Below are positions 1 through 7,897 of a DNA stretch of 13,350 nt, in pieces. Positions within the stretch are counted from its first letter, which is position 1. Each line of letters opens with the position of its first letter. Below the pieces are notes generated by a model that worked only from the letters and a program-made list of their open reading frames with translations, was not told where the DNA came from and ran no database searches. The stretch spans positions 1-13,350 of the forward strand of contig CAMYCP010000017.1 of the NCBI GenBank assembly GCA_947254385.1, written 5' to 3'. The stretch comes from an uncultured Filifactor sp. (lineage in GTDB: Bacteria; Bacillota; Clostridia; Peptostreptococcales; Filifactoraceae). Both the position numbers and the translations under genes were made by a program.

Positions 1-83
1 GATTTTGCATCTAAAGACGCTCCTGGTTCGTCCAAAATTCTCAATAATCCATCTTGTATAGATGTCAAACATTTTTGATACAT
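1..83 (-). pseudogene. Possible coding remnant or partial ORF running off the left edge
   Basis: Read on the minus strand from an ATG at 83-81, the window edge encodes an open frame of 27 full codons that includes IQDGLLRILDEPGASLDA. There is no ribosome binding site before the ATG, and the frame is closed by a TAA about 20 bases upstream, so this is more likely a decayed internal piece than a true gene start. The ILDEP...SLD pattern recalls an ABC ATPase Walker B/D-loop, but the stretch is too short to rely on that. The frame shares TTA-GAT-GC (Leu-Asp-Ala) with the remnant at 2396-2473, which sits in the same place relative to the second repeat copy. Function unknown. Confidence 0.25.
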
Positions 84-85
84 TG

Positions 86-251
86 TAATACCGATTTGCT
101 TTTAAAAATGCAATATAGAGTCTTAAGCAGAATTTATGATACATAGTATGTTTAGGGGGACTTGAAGAACTGAAACATCTAAGTATCCGGTTGTATTGCA
201 AAAAATTCAACCTAAACTAATATTGCAATTTCTTATGCAGCTTGGTGTAAA
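86..251. repeat. Degenerate intergenic repeat, left copy
   Basis: This copy begins TAATACCGATTTGCTTTTAA and ends near CTTGGTGTAAA. The same landmarks occur in the same order and orientation at 2485-2604: TAATAC(C/T)GATTTGC, TTTTAAAAATGCA, a diverged middle, GT(T/G)TATTGC, ACTAAT(A/G)(T/C)TGCAATTT, TTATGCA, TTGGT(G/A)TAAA. The left copy is about 45 bases longer, because it carries extra sequence around 141-187. It lies in the 294-base gap left of the glycosyltransferase stop, where I see no intact gene. No terminal inverted repeats or target duplications were found. Confidence 0.6.
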
Positions 252-294
252 CTCAATATTTTATTTTTTGAAAATGAAGTTCTAAAATCCTTCC

Positions 295-993
295 TTAACG
301 CATTTCCATAACCGTTTTCATATCTTCTTCGGTTATATAGTTAAGTTCTACCATGGCTTTTAAGACTTCGCTCTGACGTTCTTTTGCGCCGGGATAGTTT
401 TTGGAAAGGGCATAGTAACTCGGAGCTTTAGGTAGTCCTGCCAAAAGGGATGCTTCATTTAAATCCAAGTCCGCCGGAGTTTTTCCGAAATAATTTTCGC
501 TGGCGCTTTTTATTCCGTAATTGTTGTCGCCGTAATATATTATGTTTACGTAGAGTTCCAGTATTTCATCTTTTGTGTATTGTTTTTCTATTTTTTCCGC
601 AACGAAAAGTTCAGCAACTTTACGTGATAATTTTTTTTCTCTCGAAAAATACATATTTTTTGCAAGTTGTTGTGTGATTGTGCTGCCGCCCGCCACATAT
701 CTTAAACTCAATATGTTTGTGAAAAACGCTCTTACAGTTGAAATCGGATCCAATGCGCCGTGTTTAAAAAAGCGTTTGTCTTCTATTGCCTGTATGGCAT
801 TTAAAAATTCAGGATTTATATTTTTGCTTAAAACGTAGTTAGGGTTACTTTGAATTTCAAAAACGGCAGTCTCAATCGGTTTTTTGTTTATAACCCGATC
901 ATACATTATATATCCGTTGACGCCTATTATTATACAAATACATATCAGTACAAAAACCGCCGTCGATATTAAAAATGATAATATTTTTTTCAT
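295..993 (-). CDS. mtgA: Monofunctional peptidoglycan glycosyltransferase (GT51)
   Basis: This protein polymerises lipid II into glycan strands on the outer face of the membrane and has no transpeptidase domain. The 232 residues begin with an uncleaved membrane anchor (about 4-29). The GT51 motifs follow in order: AIEDKRFFKHGALDP (69-83, with likely catalytic Glu71), GGSTITQQLAKN (102-113), RKVAEL...EKIEKQYTKDEILELYVN (124-150), YYGDNNYGIKSASENYFGK (153-171) and EASLLAGLPKAPS (180-192). The length is normal for a stand-alone enzyme. Its ATG overlaps the murC stop as ATGA (993-990), and the upstream Shine-Dalgarno is weak, so translation is probably coupled to murC. The pairing makes sense: MurC makes the precursor and this enzyme polymerises it. 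Only the gene symbol is uncertain (mtgA versus mgt or sgt). Confidence 0.94.
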   Translation of the reverse strand: MKKILSFLISTAVFVLICICIIIGVNGYIMYDRVINKKPIETAVFEIQSNPNYVLSKNINPEFLNAIQAIEDKRFFKHGALDPISTVRAFFTNILSLRYVAGGSTITQQLAKNMYFSREKKLSRKVAELFVAEKIEKQYTKDEILELYVNIIYYGDNNYGIKSASENYFGKTPADLDLNEASLLAGLPKAPSYYALSKNYPGAKERQSEVLKAMVELNYITEEDMKTVMEMR

Positions 994-2372
994 ACCGTAT
1001 TTTGTTGTTTTTCCGTTTTTTCATTACATTCAACCAAGTATTCGCCGATTTTATACACGTCACCAGCTCCCATGGTAAAAACGACATCATTTTTGCCTAC
1101 GTGTCGGGTAATATAGTCTTCAACTTTTTTAAAGTCGGAAAGATATACCGTTTGCTTGCCGTTGGCGGATATTTTTTCAGCAAGCGTTTCTGAACTGATT
1201 TCGCCGGTGTCCGTTTCTCTGGAGGCATAAATATCGGTTAAAATGACCGTGTCGGCTTCGTCAAACGCTTTTGAAAAGTCATCCAACAAGGCTTTGGTTC
1301 GGCTGAATGTATGGGGTTGAAAGATAACTATTAGTTTTCTTTTTTCCAGATAGCTTGCGGCGTGTAAAGTTGCTTTTATTTCAGAAGGGTGATGTGCATA
1401 GTCGTCAAAAATACGTATTCCTCTATATTCGCCTTTATATTGAAATCTCCTGTCAACTCCGGAATATGATGAAAGTCCGTCCGATACGGCTTTATAATCC
1501 AACCCGTTTACAAGTGCCGATACTGCGGCGGCCGTTGCGTTAAGGACGTTGTGATCTCCCGGTACTTTTAAAATGAAGGGGCCTATCAATCTATCGTTGA
1601 ATTTGATGAAAAATTTTTTGCAACCGTCCGAAACCAAAGTTTCTTTAGTTATAATGACATCATTTCCGTCTTTTCTGCCGTAAAAAATTACACCCTTGAT
1701 GTCACTTAAGGCTTTTCGTACATTTTCTTCATCCCCGTTTGCTACTATAAAGCCGTTGGGTTTTACTCCGGTTGAAAATGTATGGAATGATTTTATTATA
1801 TTATCCAAATTTTTAAAATAATCCAAATGATCCGGTTCTACGTTCAATATTACGGCGGTCGTGGGGTGGAGGTTAAGAAAACTGTCGGTATATTCACACG
1901 CTTCGGTTATAAAATTTTCACTTTTGCCCACACGGTAATTCCCGTGAATGGATTGAAGGTTTCCCCCCACGAGTATTGTAGGATCCAAATCGGCGTTGTT
2001 AAAAATAGTGGAAAGCATGGAGGTGGTAGTGGTTTTGCCGTGAGTTCCTGAAATTGCGAATGTGGTTTTGTATTTGTCCATAACGTGCCCCAAAAATTCC
2101 GCACGGCTCATCATCCGTATCCCGGAATTTTTAGCGGCGATAAATTCCGTGTTGTCCGGATGAATGGCGGCTGTGTATACTATCATGTCATACGATTTAT
2201 CAATGTTTGACGCACATTGTCCCAAAAATATTCGTGCGCCTTTTTGCTTGAGTTCTTCAGTCAAATATGTACTTTGACTGTCGGAACCGGAAACTTCATA
2301 TCCGAAACTCATACAAATGTTCGCAAGTCCGCTCATTCCTATCCCGCCTATGCCGATGAAATGCACTTTCAT
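990..2372 (-). CDS. murC: UDP-N-acetylmuramate--L-alanine ligase
   Basis: MurC is a cytoplasmic enzyme that uses ATP to add L-alanine to UDP-MurNAc, the first step of the stem peptide. The 460 residues show the full Mur ligase layout. An N-terminal Rossmann-type site reads GIGGIGMSGLA (7-17). The P-loop is GTHGKTTTT (109-117). The central domain has NVEPDHLDYF (177-186). The C-terminal domain has DDYAHHPSEI (323-332), FQPHTFSRT (351-359) and DIYASRE (380-386). Length is typical. The ATG at 2372 has GGGAG about nine bases upstream. It is the first gene of a two-gene unit with the overlapping glycosyltransferase. I found no convincing promoter in the 388 bases upstream, which contain a repeat copy and a short coding remnant. 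Confidence 0.97.
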   Translation of the reverse strand: MKVHFIGIGGIGMSGLANICMSFGYEVSGSDSQSTYLTEELKQKGARIFLGQCASNIDKSYDMIVYTAAIHPDNTEFIAAKNSGIRMMSRAEFLGHVMDKYKTTFAISGTHGKTTTTSMLSTIFNNADLDPTILVGGNLQSIHGNYRVGKSENFITEACEYTDSFLNLHPTTAVILNVEPDHLDYFKNLDNIIKSFHTFSTGVKPNGFIVANGDEENVRKALSDIKGVIFYGRKDGNDVIITKETLVSDGCKKFFIKFNDRLIGPFILKVPGDHNVLNATAAAVSALVNGLDYKAVSDGLSSYSGVDRRFQYKGEYRGIRIFDDYAHHPSEIKATLHAASYLEKRKLIVIFQPHTFSRTKALLDDFSKAFDEADTVILTDIYASRETDTGEISSETLAEKISANGKQTVYLSDFKKVEDYITRHVGKNDVVFTMGAGDVYKIGEYLVECNEKTEKQQNTV

Positions 2373-2395
2373 TTATCGATACTCCCTTTTATAAT

Positions 2396-2473
2396 CTAAT
2401 CTTTGTGTACTGTAACCTTGTAAAAATCATAATCTATACTTAAGTTGGCATCTAAAACTTCGATTTTTTGTTT
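2396..2473 (-). pseudogene. Short coding-like remnant upstream of murC
   Basis: On the minus strand, 25 sense codons lie between TAA (2476-2474) and TAG (2398-2396). They include KIEVLDANLSIDYDFYKVTV, which has the composition of real protein. There is no start codon or ribosome site. It lies next to the right repeat copy exactly as the left-edge remnant lies next to the left copy, and the two share a Leu-Asp-Ala triplet in the same frame. I read it as the tail of a decayed gene or mobile element; chance is possible at this length. Confidence 0.25.
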
Positions 2474-2484
2474 TTATCGGTTTT

Positions 2485-2604
2485 TAATACTGATTTGCTT
2501 TTAAAAATGCACTATGCAATTTTAAACAAAATTTATAATCAAGTTTTATTGCGAAAATTTCATTTATAACTAATGCTGCAATTTTTTATGCAATTTGGTA
2601 TAAA
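2485..2604. repeat. Degenerate intergenic repeat, right copy
   Basis: This is the shorter partner of the repeat at 86-251, in the same orientation, sharing TAATAC(T/C)GATTTGCTTT and TTAAAAATGCA at one end and TTATGCA(A/G)(T/C)TTGGT(A/G)TAAA at the other. It fills much of the 388-base gap (2373-2760) between murC and tpx. The rest of that gap holds the short coding remnant next to murC, the tpx terminator hairpin and AT-rich sequence in which I see nothing else. Confidence 0.6.
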
Positions 2605-2697
2605 GATGCCGTTTAGAGGTTTTCTTAATTTTCAGATATATTTAAAGAAAACGATACCATAACTTATCCCACATATTATAGCATATATAACAAAATA

Positions 2698-2730
2698 GAG
2701 TGTAAAATATAATGTTTATATTTTACACTC
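2698..2730 (-). terminator. Hairpin terminator downstream of tpx
   Basis: Perfect 14-base arms, GAGTGTAAAATATA (2698-2711) and its complement (2717-2730), enclose a five-base loop. The stem starts 31 bases after the tpx stop in the direction of transcription and is followed on the minus strand by a short T-rich run (CTATTTTG). The stem is AT-rich, so termination may be modest. Confidence 0.65.
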
Positions 2731-2760
2731 CATCAAAAATTACATAGATTTGAGTTTTTT

Positions 2761-3246
2761 CTATTTATAAATACTTAAAACGGCGTCATAATCCGGTTCG
2801 GATGCAATTTCTGCGCAGTATTCAACGTACAGTATTTTGTTGTTTTCGTCCAAGGCAAATACCGCTCTCGTTAAAAGACCGAGTTCTTTTATATATACGC
2901 CGTATTTTTTACCGAAATCTCTGTCTTTAAAATCGGATAGAGTTTTCACGTTTTTGATGTCGTTGTTGCCGCACCATCTTGCTTGAGCAAACGGCAAGTC
3001 CATTGATATGGTATATACGGTGAGGTCCTTCATTTTGGATATTTCTTCATTAAAACGACGTGTTTCTATATCACATACAGGTGTATCGAGAGACGGCACG
3101 GAAGTTATTATTTTTTTACCTTTTAAATCCGATAATTTAACAGGTTTCATTTCATTGTCCAAAACAACAAAATCGGGCGCTGTATCGCCTTTTTTCAATT
3201 CCGTACCTTCTAAAGTTACCGGCGAGCCTTGAAAAGTTACTTTCAT
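2761..3246 (-). CDS. tpx: Thiol peroxidase (atypical 2-Cys peroxiredoxin)
   Basis: Tpx reduces hydrogen peroxide and organic peroxides in the cytoplasm using thioredoxin. The 161-residue protein has the family signature SVPSLDTPVCDIETRRFNEE (49-68). Cys58 is the peroxidatic cysteine and Arg127 the likely conserved arginine (LLTRAVFALD). The resolving cysteine is Cys92 in DLPFAQARWCG (83-93), as in classic Tpx. A third cysteine (Cys144) is not part of the family mechanism. Length is normal. The ATG has a near-perfect GGAGG eight bases upstream, so the start is secure. It is a single-gene unit, divergent from the operon at 3429 and closed by the hairpin at 2698-2730. A peroxide-scavenging enzyme fits an anaerobe. 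I could not define its promoter. Confidence 0.96.
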   Translation of the reverse strand: MKVTFQGSPVTLEGTELKKGDTAPDFVVLDNEMKPVKLSDLKGKKIITSVPSLDTPVCDIETRRFNEEISKMKDLTVYTISMDLPFAQARWCGNNDIKNVKTLSDFKDRDFGKKYGVYIKELGLLTRAVFALDENNKILYVEYCAEIASEPDYDAVLSIYK

Positions 3247-3352
3247 CGCTATTTCCTCCTTAAAAATTTTATTTTTTTATAAAATATGTAAATTAACACT
3301 TCTTGTGACATTATTTCCATTATTTATTTTTTTAAACACAATTAATACACGG

Positions 3353-3381
3353 TTGAAAAAAAAGCGGTTTTGTACTAATAT
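3353..3381 (+). promoter_or_regulatory. Sigma-70-type promoter for the 3429-7848 operon
   Basis: TTGAAA (3353-3358), a 17-base spacer and TAATAT (3376-3381) form a good promoter. The expected start is near 3388, giving a leader of about 40 bases before the TTG at 3429. A perfect 10-base palindrome, AATTATAATT (3397-3406), lies in the leader and could be an operator. Confidence 0.6.
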
Positions 3382-3428
3382 CAGTGTAATTGTGTAAATT
3401 ATAATTGATTAAAAAACTGGAGAAAGAA

Positions 3429-4799
3429 TTGAAAAATAAATCTGAAAATGAGGTGCGCGGTCTTATAGGCGCAAGCAAATTAAAAAAATTTTTGTACGTT
3501 TGTGCAGTGATTGCCGTTGCGTCGGGAGTTTGGCACATTAAGCCGTGGGTCGGTGAACAAAACGTAAAGCCTCTTTATTTTTACATGAATGAAAGAAAAA
3601 TGGATGACGGCGTTGAAAAAGCTCTAAATTCCGGATATCCGACTTTGGATGATATCAATATAAATAATTCGGGTAACAAACTTAATATATACGATATTGT
3701 CGCCGAAGAGGATTGTGTTCACTTTAAATTATCCGCAATATTGAATAAAACCGCTTTGGAAAGTTTTGTTTTTACACCTTTCGGCATACAAAAAACGGAG
3801 GATTCCAAAATTACTTCAACCCTATCCTATCCCACAAATGACGATTTAAAAATCGTACTCAAAGCCTCAATTAAGCAAAAGGACAGTTTACAATACGAAG
3901 AAATCCCCGTAAAATACACTCTCTTCGATACGAACAAAAATATATATTCCGCCGACATTTTTCTGCTTGATTCCCATATAGCTGAGATTTTAAATGAAAG
4001 CGCCGATTTGTACGTTCATGCGGTATGTATGTTGAACGATAATGTGATTTTCGATTTCCCGCCGGAAGCGTTAAAAATAAAATCCGAAAATATATACAAG
4101 AGTGATAGCGTCTTGATAAATCAGGAAATTCCTACATCTTACGGTTCAATCATAATAGATGAACTTAAAATTTCTCCCGCCACGATGACGCTTAAAACCC
4201 GCTCGGCTTTAGAAAAAGGTTACTTTCTTTCCAACTTTGAAAAACTCGAACTTACCGATAGTTCCGGCAAAGTGTACGTATGTGCCGGTAAATATAGTTA
4301 CCCCAATTCCAAAGAAGGGCGCACCGATTTTTACTTCAATTCTTCAACTTTCTACAATCATTCGTCTCCGGATAAATATACACTCACTTTTTCCGATATT
4401 TCTCTAAACGACAACGGGGAAGATGTGCTAACTCTCGCTATGGAGGGCAGATACCCGATAAAAACCGAATACATGAATGAAAAAGTATTTTTCTATAAAC
4501 CGGTGTATATCGCAAATACCCTCACCGTTCCTATATTGTATGACGATTACAAAATAAAACCCGAATTTTATATATATGGCGTCGAAACTCAGGAAATTGT
4601 CTTACCCACACATATAATTACCGTTTCTACGGATAAAACCGAAAATAAATATTTAAAAAGGAAAGAAAACATATCCAAAGGTTATATAAAAGCAAGCACA
4701 CCCAAAAAATCCGAATATCGTCTTAAAATTCCGCACCCGGATTTTTATTTGCATAAGAGCGGAACACTTGAAATTTTATGTAATACAACTGATGACTAA
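3429..4799 (+). CDS. Membrane-anchored protein resembling DUF4179 family
   Basis: I do not recognise a function. I place the start at the TTG at 3429 because GGAGAAAG (3419-3426) sits just upstream; the in-frame TTG at 3405 has no ribosome site. That gives 456 residues: a short basic cytoplasmic N-terminus, one hydrophobic segment (about 20-38, KKFLYVCAVIAVASGVW), then a long extracytoplasmic part rich in beta-type sequence. The segment DDGVEKALNSGYPTLDDINI, followed by alternating polar and hydrophobic strands, resembles DUF4179 proteins, which often act with ECF sigma factors. No sigma factor lies next to it, so an anti-sigma role is not supported here. It is the first gene of a run with the radical SAM gene (13-base gap) and tex (15-base gap), behind the promoter at 3353-3381. 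The family call is tentative. Confidence 0.7.
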   Translation: MKNKSENEVRGLIGASKLKKFLYVCAVIAVASGVWHIKPWVGEQNVKPLYFYMNERKMDDGVEKALNSGYPTLDDININNSGNKLNIYDIVAEEDCVHFKLSAILNKTALESFVFTPFGIQKTEDSKITSTLSYPTNDDLKIVLKASIKQKDSLQYEEIPVKYTLFDTNKNIYSADIFLLDSHIAEILNESADLYVHAVCMLNDNVIFDFPPEALKIKSENIYKSDSVLINQEIPTSYGSIIIDELKISPATMTLKTRSALEKGYFLSNFEKLELTDSSGKVYVCAGKYSYPNSKEGRTDFYFNSSTFYNHSSPDKYTLTFSDISLNDNGEDVLTLAMEGRYPIKTEYMNEKVFFYKPVYIANTLTVPILYDDYKIKPEFYIYGVETQEIVLPTHIITVSTDKTENKYLKRKENISKGYIKASTPKKSEYRLKIPHPDFYLHKSGTLEILCNTTDD

Positions 4800-4812
4800 A
4801 AAAGGAGGATAT

Positions 4813-5685
4813 ATGAGATACTACGGAGATATTTACAGACCACCGAGTGAGGCGTACAGTTTGATAGTACAGGCGACCATAGGTTGTTCACACAATAAAT
4901 GCACATTTTGCGATATGTATAGGGACAAAAAATTTAAAGTGCGTAATGTGGATGAAGTTATTGAAGACTTAAACGATGCAAGAAAAAAATACAGATTTGT
5001 GAATCGTATATTTTTAGCCGACGGCGACGCACTTATAATGAAGATGAAGGATTTAACATTAATCTTGGACTTTATTAAAAAGACTTTTCCCGAATGTGAA
5101 CGTGTCGCAACTTACGCCTCACCGAGAAGTGTAATTCTTAAAACCGACGAAGAACTTAAAATTTTGTATGAAAAAGGGCTTTATATAGCGTATATCGGAC
5201 TGGAATCCGGCAGTGACAAAGTTCTTAAGGACATAAACAAAGGCGAAACGGCGGATGAAATAGTAAACTGCGGTTTAAGACTTAAAAAAGCCGGCATCAA
5301 AGTTTCGGTTACCGCCATACTGGGGCTTGCCGGCAAATACGACTCCAAAGAACACGCCATAGCGACCGGAAAAGCGTTTTCACATATGAAACCCGACTAT
5401 ATAGGACTTCTCACCTTATTTGTAAGAGGAGACACCCCCATAAAAAGAGAAATCGAATCGGGCAGATTTAAAGTGCTTTCTCCCAAGGAAATCCTTGAAG
5501 AAACTCTACTCATTGTCAAAAATACGGATAGTGACGGCACGGTTATAAGGAGCAATCACGCCTCCAACTATATAAGTCTGAGAGGTACTTTAAATGCAGA
5601 TAAAGAGCAGATGATAAAAGAGATGGAAGAAATCTTACAATCTGAAACCGATGAATACAAGGCTGAATTTTTACGCAGACTTTAA
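4813..5685 (+). CDS. Radical SAM family protein
   Basis: The start is the ATG at 4813, preceded by AAAGGAGG (4801-4808); earlier in-frame ATGs lie inside the upstream gene. The 290 residues begin with RPPSEAYSLIVQATIGCSHN. The cluster-binding cysteines are Cys25, Cys30 and Cys33 in GCSHNKCTFCDMY. The spacing is CX4CX2C rather than the usual CX3CX2C, and I recall the same GCSHNKCTFC form in a family of small uncharacterised radical SAM proteins, so it is not a defect. Later features are FLADGDAL (strand 2) and YIGLESGSDKVLKDINKG, both typical of the Elp3/MiaB/HemN-like fold. There is no B12, TRAM or obvious second cluster domain. The substrate is unknown. It sits between the membrane protein and tex and is probably cotranscribed with both. 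Confidence 0.9.
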   Translation: MRYYGDIYRPPSEAYSLIVQATIGCSHNKCTFCDMYRDKKFKVRNVDEVIEDLNDARKKYRFVNRIFLADGDALIMKMKDLTLILDFIKKTFPECERVATYASPRSVILKTDEELKILYEKGLYIAYIGLESGSDKVLKDINKGETADEIVNCGLRLKKAGIKVSVTAILGLAGKYDSKEHAIATGKAFSHMKPDYIGLLTLFVRGDTPIKREIESGRFKVLSPKEILEETLLIVKNTDSDGTVIRSNHASNYISLRGTLNADKEQMIKEMEEILQSETDEYKAEFLRRL

Positions 5686-5700
5686 AAAACGGAGTAAAAC

Positions 5701-7848
5701 ATGAATATAATAAAAAAATTGTCATCCGAATTCAATTTAGCAACTTGGCAGGCGGAAAATGCCACAAAACTTATAGATGAAGGCAAAACCGTACCTTTTA
5801 TAGCAAGATACCGCAAGGAAGCTACAGGAGAGATGTCGGACGAAGTTTTACGAAGTTTCGACGAAAGGCTTAAATATTTACGTAACCTTGAAGAACGAAA
5901 GGTGACGGTTAAAAATGCAATAGAAACTCAAGATAAACTGACCCCCGAAATTCTGATAGCAATAGAAAAAGCCGAAACGACAACCGAAGTTGAAGATATA
6001 TACGAACCTTTCAAACAAAAACGCAAAACACGAGCAAGCGTAGCTATAAGCAGAGGACTGGAACCTTTAGCCGACATAATTTTTCTCGGAATGGAAGATT
6101 TCACAAAAGCGTCGGAAAAATTTATAAATCCGGATAATGAAATAAATACAACAGAAGAGGCGATAGCGGGAGCTTGCGACATCATTGCCGAAAGAATCTC
6201 AGACGACTTTGAGCTTAAAAAACATTTAAGAAAAGAAGTTTTTGAAAAAAGTATCCTCAAAACCGCAATAAAAAAAGATGCGGAGCAAAAAGAAAATTAC
6301 AAAACTTATTCCATGTACTTTCAATACCGTGAAACAGCATCTAAAATTCCGTCGCATAGAGTACTTGCAATAAATAGGGCGGAAAAAGAGGAAATCCTCA
6401 AAGTGTCTTTCGTCCACCCGGATGAAAGTATATTTTGTATGACTGAAAAAACCGTAAAAATAACGCCGAAAAATTCAATAATAATGGAAAAAATCATAAC
6501 GGACAGTTTAAAACGTTTGATTTTACCGTCACTTGAAAGAGAACTCAGATCCCATATAACCGAAGAAGCTGAAAATCGTGCAATAGACGTATTCGGCAAA
6601 AATTTAAAAAAACTGCTCTTGCAAGGCGTATTACCGGATAAAACCATACTCGGTTGGGATCCGGCATTTAGAACCGGATGCAAACTTGCGGTAATCGACA
6701 AAACCGGCAAAGTTCTCGCAACCGACACCGTCTATCCTACCGCTCCGCAATTTAAAGTTGATGAAACGGAAGAAAAAGTACTCAAACTCATTGACAAATA
6801 CAAAATAGACGTAATTGCGATAGGCAACGGCACGGCATCGAGAGAATCGGAACAAATCGCAAGCGCTATAATAAAAAAAGCCTCACGTGATGTACGATAC
6901 ATAATAGTAAGTGAGGCGGGCGCATCGGTTTATTCGGCGTCCGAAACCGGCACGGAGGAATTTCCGGATATGAACGTATCTTTAAGAGGAGCGGTATCAA
7001 TTGCACGAAGACTGTCCGACCCGCTCGCCGAACTTGTAAAAATCTCACCTGAACATATCGGCGTAGGACAATATCAACACGATGTCAATCAAACAAGACT
7101 TAAAGAAGTCTTAAAAGGTGTGGTTGAAGATGCGGTAAATACTGCGGGAGTTAATTTAAACACTGCCTCATATTCGCTTTTAAGCTACGTATCGGGTATA
7201 ACGCCGTCCATTGCAAAAAATATAATCACTTACAGAGAAGAGACGGGAGCTTTTAAAAACAGAAAACAACTCCTAAAGGTAAAACGTCTCGGCCCGATGG
7301 CGTTTGAGCAATGCGCCGGATTTTTAAGAATACATGACGGTGATGAAATCCTCGACGATACAATGGTACACCCTGAAAGCTACGAAAAAACATACGAATT
7401 TTTAAATGCGGTCGGACTTTCAGCCGATGAAATCAAAAACGATAGAAAAAACGCCGTCTCAATTTTGAATAAAACAGACCTTAAAAGTATGGCAAGTACT
7501 TTAAACATAGGAATTTTAACATTGAAAGATATAAGAAAAGAACTTGAAAATCCCGGGCGTGACGTGAGAGAAAACCGCAACATCGTGGAATTTAAAACGG
7601 AAATCATGAAATTATCCGATCTTAAATTAGATATGAAACTTAAAGGCACGGTCAGAAACGTCACCGATTTTGGAGCATTTGTCGATATAGGTTTAAAAAA
7701 TGACGGACTGGTACACATATCCGAACTTAGCGACAAATACGTTAAAGACCCGATGAGCGTCGTGTCGGTAGGTGATACGGTAGACGTAAGGGTTATAAAG
7801 ATAGATGAAGAGAGAGGCAAAGTTGCGCTTTCCATGCGCAAAATATAA
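5701..7848 (+). CDS. tex: Tex-family RNA-binding transcription accessory protein
   Basis: Tex is a conserved cytoplasmic nucleic-acid-binding protein linked to transcription and to RNA decay or stress. The 715 residues show the full domain order. The N-terminal helical region has TVPFIARYRKEATGEMSDEV (30-49). A YqgF/RNase H-like domain starts near 315 (LGWDPAFRTGCKLAVID). Helix-hairpin-helix repeats lie at about 485-560 (SYVSGITPSIAKNIITYREE, then KVKRLGPMAFEQCAGFLRI). A C-terminal S1 domain spans about 645-713 (KGTVRNVTDFGAFVDIG ... GKVALSMRKI). Length matches the family. The ATG has GGAG six bases upstream and lies 15 bases after the radical SAM stop. I see no clear intrinsic terminator just downstream, but the structured repeat element at 7898-8026 begins 50 bases later and may serve. 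Confidence 0.97.
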   Translation: MNIIKKLSSEFNLATWQAENATKLIDEGKTVPFIARYRKEATGEMSDEVLRSFDERLKYLRNLEERKVTVKNAIETQDKLTPEILIAIEKAETTTEVEDIYEPFKQKRKTRASVAISRGLEPLADIIFLGMEDFTKASEKFINPDNEINTTEEAIAGACDIIAERISDDFELKKHLRKEVFEKSILKTAIKKDAEQKENYKTYSMYFQYRETASKIPSHRVLAINRAEKEEILKVSFVHPDESIFCMTEKTVKITPKNSIIMEKIITDSLKRLILPSLERELRSHITEEAENRAIDVFGKNLKKLLLQGVLPDKTILGWDPAFRTGCKLAVIDKTGKVLATDTVYPTAPQFKVDETEEKVLKLIDKYKIDVIAIGNGTASRESEQIASAIIKKASRDVRYIIVSEAGASVYSASETGTEEFPDMNVSLRGAVSIARRLSDPLAELVKISPEHIGVGQYQHDVNQTRLKEVLKGVVEDAVNTAGVNLNTASYSLLSYVSGITPSIAKNIITYREETGAFKNRKQLLKVKRLGPMAFEQCAGFLRIHDGDEILDDTMVHPESYEKTYEFLNAVGLSADEIKNDRKNAVSILNKTDLKSMASTLNIGILTLKDIRKELENPGRDVRENRNIVEFKTEIMKLSDLKLDMKLKGTVRNVTDFGAFVDIGLKNDGLVHISELSDKYVKDPMSVVSVGDTVDVRVIKIDEERGKVALSMRKI

Positions 7849-7897
7849 AATTTTCCCATAAAAACGGCTTAAAAAATATTTAAAATCCTGTTATTTG

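Noticed and set aside
2377..2394. TTACAG-N16-TATAAA as a murC promoter
   Set aside because: The start of transcription would fall on or after the Shine-Dalgarno sequence, leaving no usable leader.
3399..3415. PerR-like box (TTATAAT followed by ATTA) between tpx and the divergent operon
   Set aside because: The second half matches poorly and needs an extra base; in AT-rich DNA this is expected by chance.
7380..7859. 159-codon open frame on the minus strand
   Set aside because: It is antisense to the HhH and S1 domains of tex and is Ser/Leu/Phe-rich, as expected for a shadow of a Lys/Glu-rich gene.
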